Both the position numbers and the translations under genes were made by a program. Below, piece after piece: positions 6,478 to 7,069 of a stretch of 7,069 nucleotides of DNA; positions within the stretch are counted from its first letter, which is position 1, and every line of letters starts with the position of its first letter. The notes below the pieces were generated by a model. The model was not told the DNA's origin and did no database searches. It worked only from the letters and a program-made list of their open reading frames with translations. Source of the stretch: Planctomycetota bacterium (lineage in GTDB: Bacteria; Planctomycetota; Planctomycetia; Pirellulales; UBA1268); contig JAQBZA010000175.1 in the NCBI GenBank assembly GCA_027622795.1, positions 1-7,069 on the forward strand, written 5' to 3'.

Positions 6478-7069
6478 ATATTCCAATGCTCATCGCCTGC
6501 CTGATCGTGGTCGCCGGGCCGCTGGTGGCGGCCGTCACGGCGCAGGCACCGCGCTGGCGTGATGCCCCGCGGCCAGTGGCAGTCGCAGGACTGTTGCTGG
6601 CCTTTGTGGCGGCAGCTTCGCTGGGGTGGATCCGGGATGGATCCGGACCCATCGAGTTGGGGAGTCGCCTGGGGGGCGGGTCGATGATCCATATCGATGG
6701 CATCACTGCCGTCATGCTGCCCTTTGTCATGCTCTGCCTGCTGGTGGTCCTGACCACGGTGCCCCGCCGCTGTCTTGATCGGCGGGCCACCGCCTGGTTT
6801 CTCATTGGGGCGGCTGCGACGGGGGCCCTGTTTCTCACGGCGCACCCGGCGCTGATCGTCGTGCTGGCAGCGCTTTCTGCACTGCCGATCTGGCGGGCCA
6901 CCCGCGATGAGCCAGGAGGGCGGCCGGCGGCGCGGGTCTACGCCTGGGCGATGGCGGTAAGTCTTCTCTTCCTCGGGATCGGCACCGCGATGATGCTCAC
7001 CGATCCGCCCTGGGAGCGGGGGAGTGGCTGGGTTGGTACGGTCGGCGGCTGGATGGTGGCGATCGCCGT
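6474..7069 (+). CDS. NuoM/MrpD-like proton-antiporter family subunit, N-terminal part (3' truncated)
   Basis: The frame from ATG 6474 stays open to the window end and gives 198 residues. Hydrophobic segments lie at ~4-24, ~35-52, ~76-96, ~106-122, ~126-140 and ~157-175. The IHIDGITAVMLPFVML stretch (~72-87) matches the (V/I)DGIS..FV signature of NuoM/ND4-like proteins, and its spacing to the next helices fits that family. In the helix where NuoM has a WE pair (VFWELMLIP), this protein reads VLAALSALPIW (130-140). The channel glutamate thus appears to be absent, although the following Arg-rich loop and helix align. The ATG overlaps the dabB stop by 4 nt, so the protein is probably made with DabA and DabB. 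A likely role is an extra antiporter-like or structural membrane module next to DabB, by analogy with paired MrpA/MrpD, NuoL/NuoM or cyanobacterial NdhF3/NdhD3. The missing C-terminal half would hold the key lysines, so transport competence cannot be judged. It is less certain than its neighbours because similarity is visible over only part of the family. Confidence 0.78.
   Translation, partial: MNIPMLIACLIVVAGPLVAAVTAQAPRWRDAPRPVAVAGLLLAFVAAASLGWIRDGSGPIELGSRLGGGSMIHIDGITAVMLPFVMLCLLVVLTTVPRRCLDRRATAWFLIGAAATGALFLTAHPALIVVLAALSALPIWRATRDEPGGRPAARVYAWAMAVSLLFLGIGTAMMLTDPPWERGSGWVGTVGGWMVAIA

Noticed and set aside
5308..6486. A 392-codon open frame on the - strand opposite dabB
   Set aside because: It is rich in Glu, His, Asp and Gln, as expected when leucine-rich GC-biased membrane codons are read in reverse. 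It has no recognisable domain, and the + strand dabB is clearly the real gene.
6627..6646. Near-tandem 9-nt repeat TGGATCCGG with an 11-nt period
   Set aside because: Only two copies occur within coding sequence, out of codon phase, with no partner structure. This is likely chance.
6360..6901. Two overlapping - strand frames opposite the NuoM-like gene
   Set aside because: They are Arg/Gln/Pro/Ser-rich with no domain. The + strand frame is continuous from an ATGA overlap, with an upstream Shine-Dalgarno-like run and antiporter-like helices.
1..7069. Search for promoters, terminators, tRNAs, rRNA, CRISPR, insertion sequences and attachment sites
   Set aside because: Coding sequence fills the window end to end. 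I saw no T-tailed hairpin, repeat array, transposase motif or tRNA-like fold.

Overview
This window is a dense, GC-rich bacterial coding block with every gene on the + strand. It reads as one operon of five genes, of which the first and last are cut by the window edges. Residue-level features of the cytochrome b/c protein suggest Planctomycetota (for example Pirellulales or relatives). These are a cytochrome b6-like core joined to subunit IV-like helices, then a charged linker and two class I cytochrome c domains, beside a CPCHNS-type Rieske protein. The lineage call rests on recalled family resemblance, not a search.

Layout. Positions 1-170 hold the C-terminal end of a Rieske iron-sulfur protein. 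Positions 167-2230 hold a cytochrome b fused to a di-haem cytochrome c, so the first two genes supply the three redox modules of a bc/b6f-type quinol oxidising complex. Positions 2231-5140 encode DabA, the carbonic-anhydrase-like subunit (DUF2309/UPF0753) of a DAB inorganic-carbon accumulation complex, with its zinc-site residues intact. Positions 5137-6477 encode DabB, a shortened NuoL/MrpA-like membrane subunit. From 6474 a second proton-antiporter-like (NuoM/MrpD-like) gene begins and runs off the 3' end.

The junctions are extremely tight. Three are 4-nt ATGA overlaps (167-170, 5137-5140, 6474-6477) and one is a direct TGA|GTG abutment (2228-2233). No stretch without a gene exists, and no promoter, terminator, RNA gene, CRISPR array or mobile element was seen. 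The only non-coding-type signals are Shine-Dalgarno-like sites and a small perfect hairpin just before the DabA start.

How the genes may work together. In studied DAB systems, DabA hydrates CO2 to bicarbonate and DabB uses a cation gradient to make this one-way. Here the DAB genes are translationally chained to a quinol:cytochrome c oxidoreductase and to an additional NuoM-like subunit that appears to lack the usual proton-channel glutamate. This invites the hypothesis of a respiration-associated CO2-hydration complex, loosely analogous to the cyanobacterial NDH-1MS/Cup complexes but with a bc-type electron input. That coupling is inference from gene order. The enzyme identities themselves are well supported by sequence motifs.
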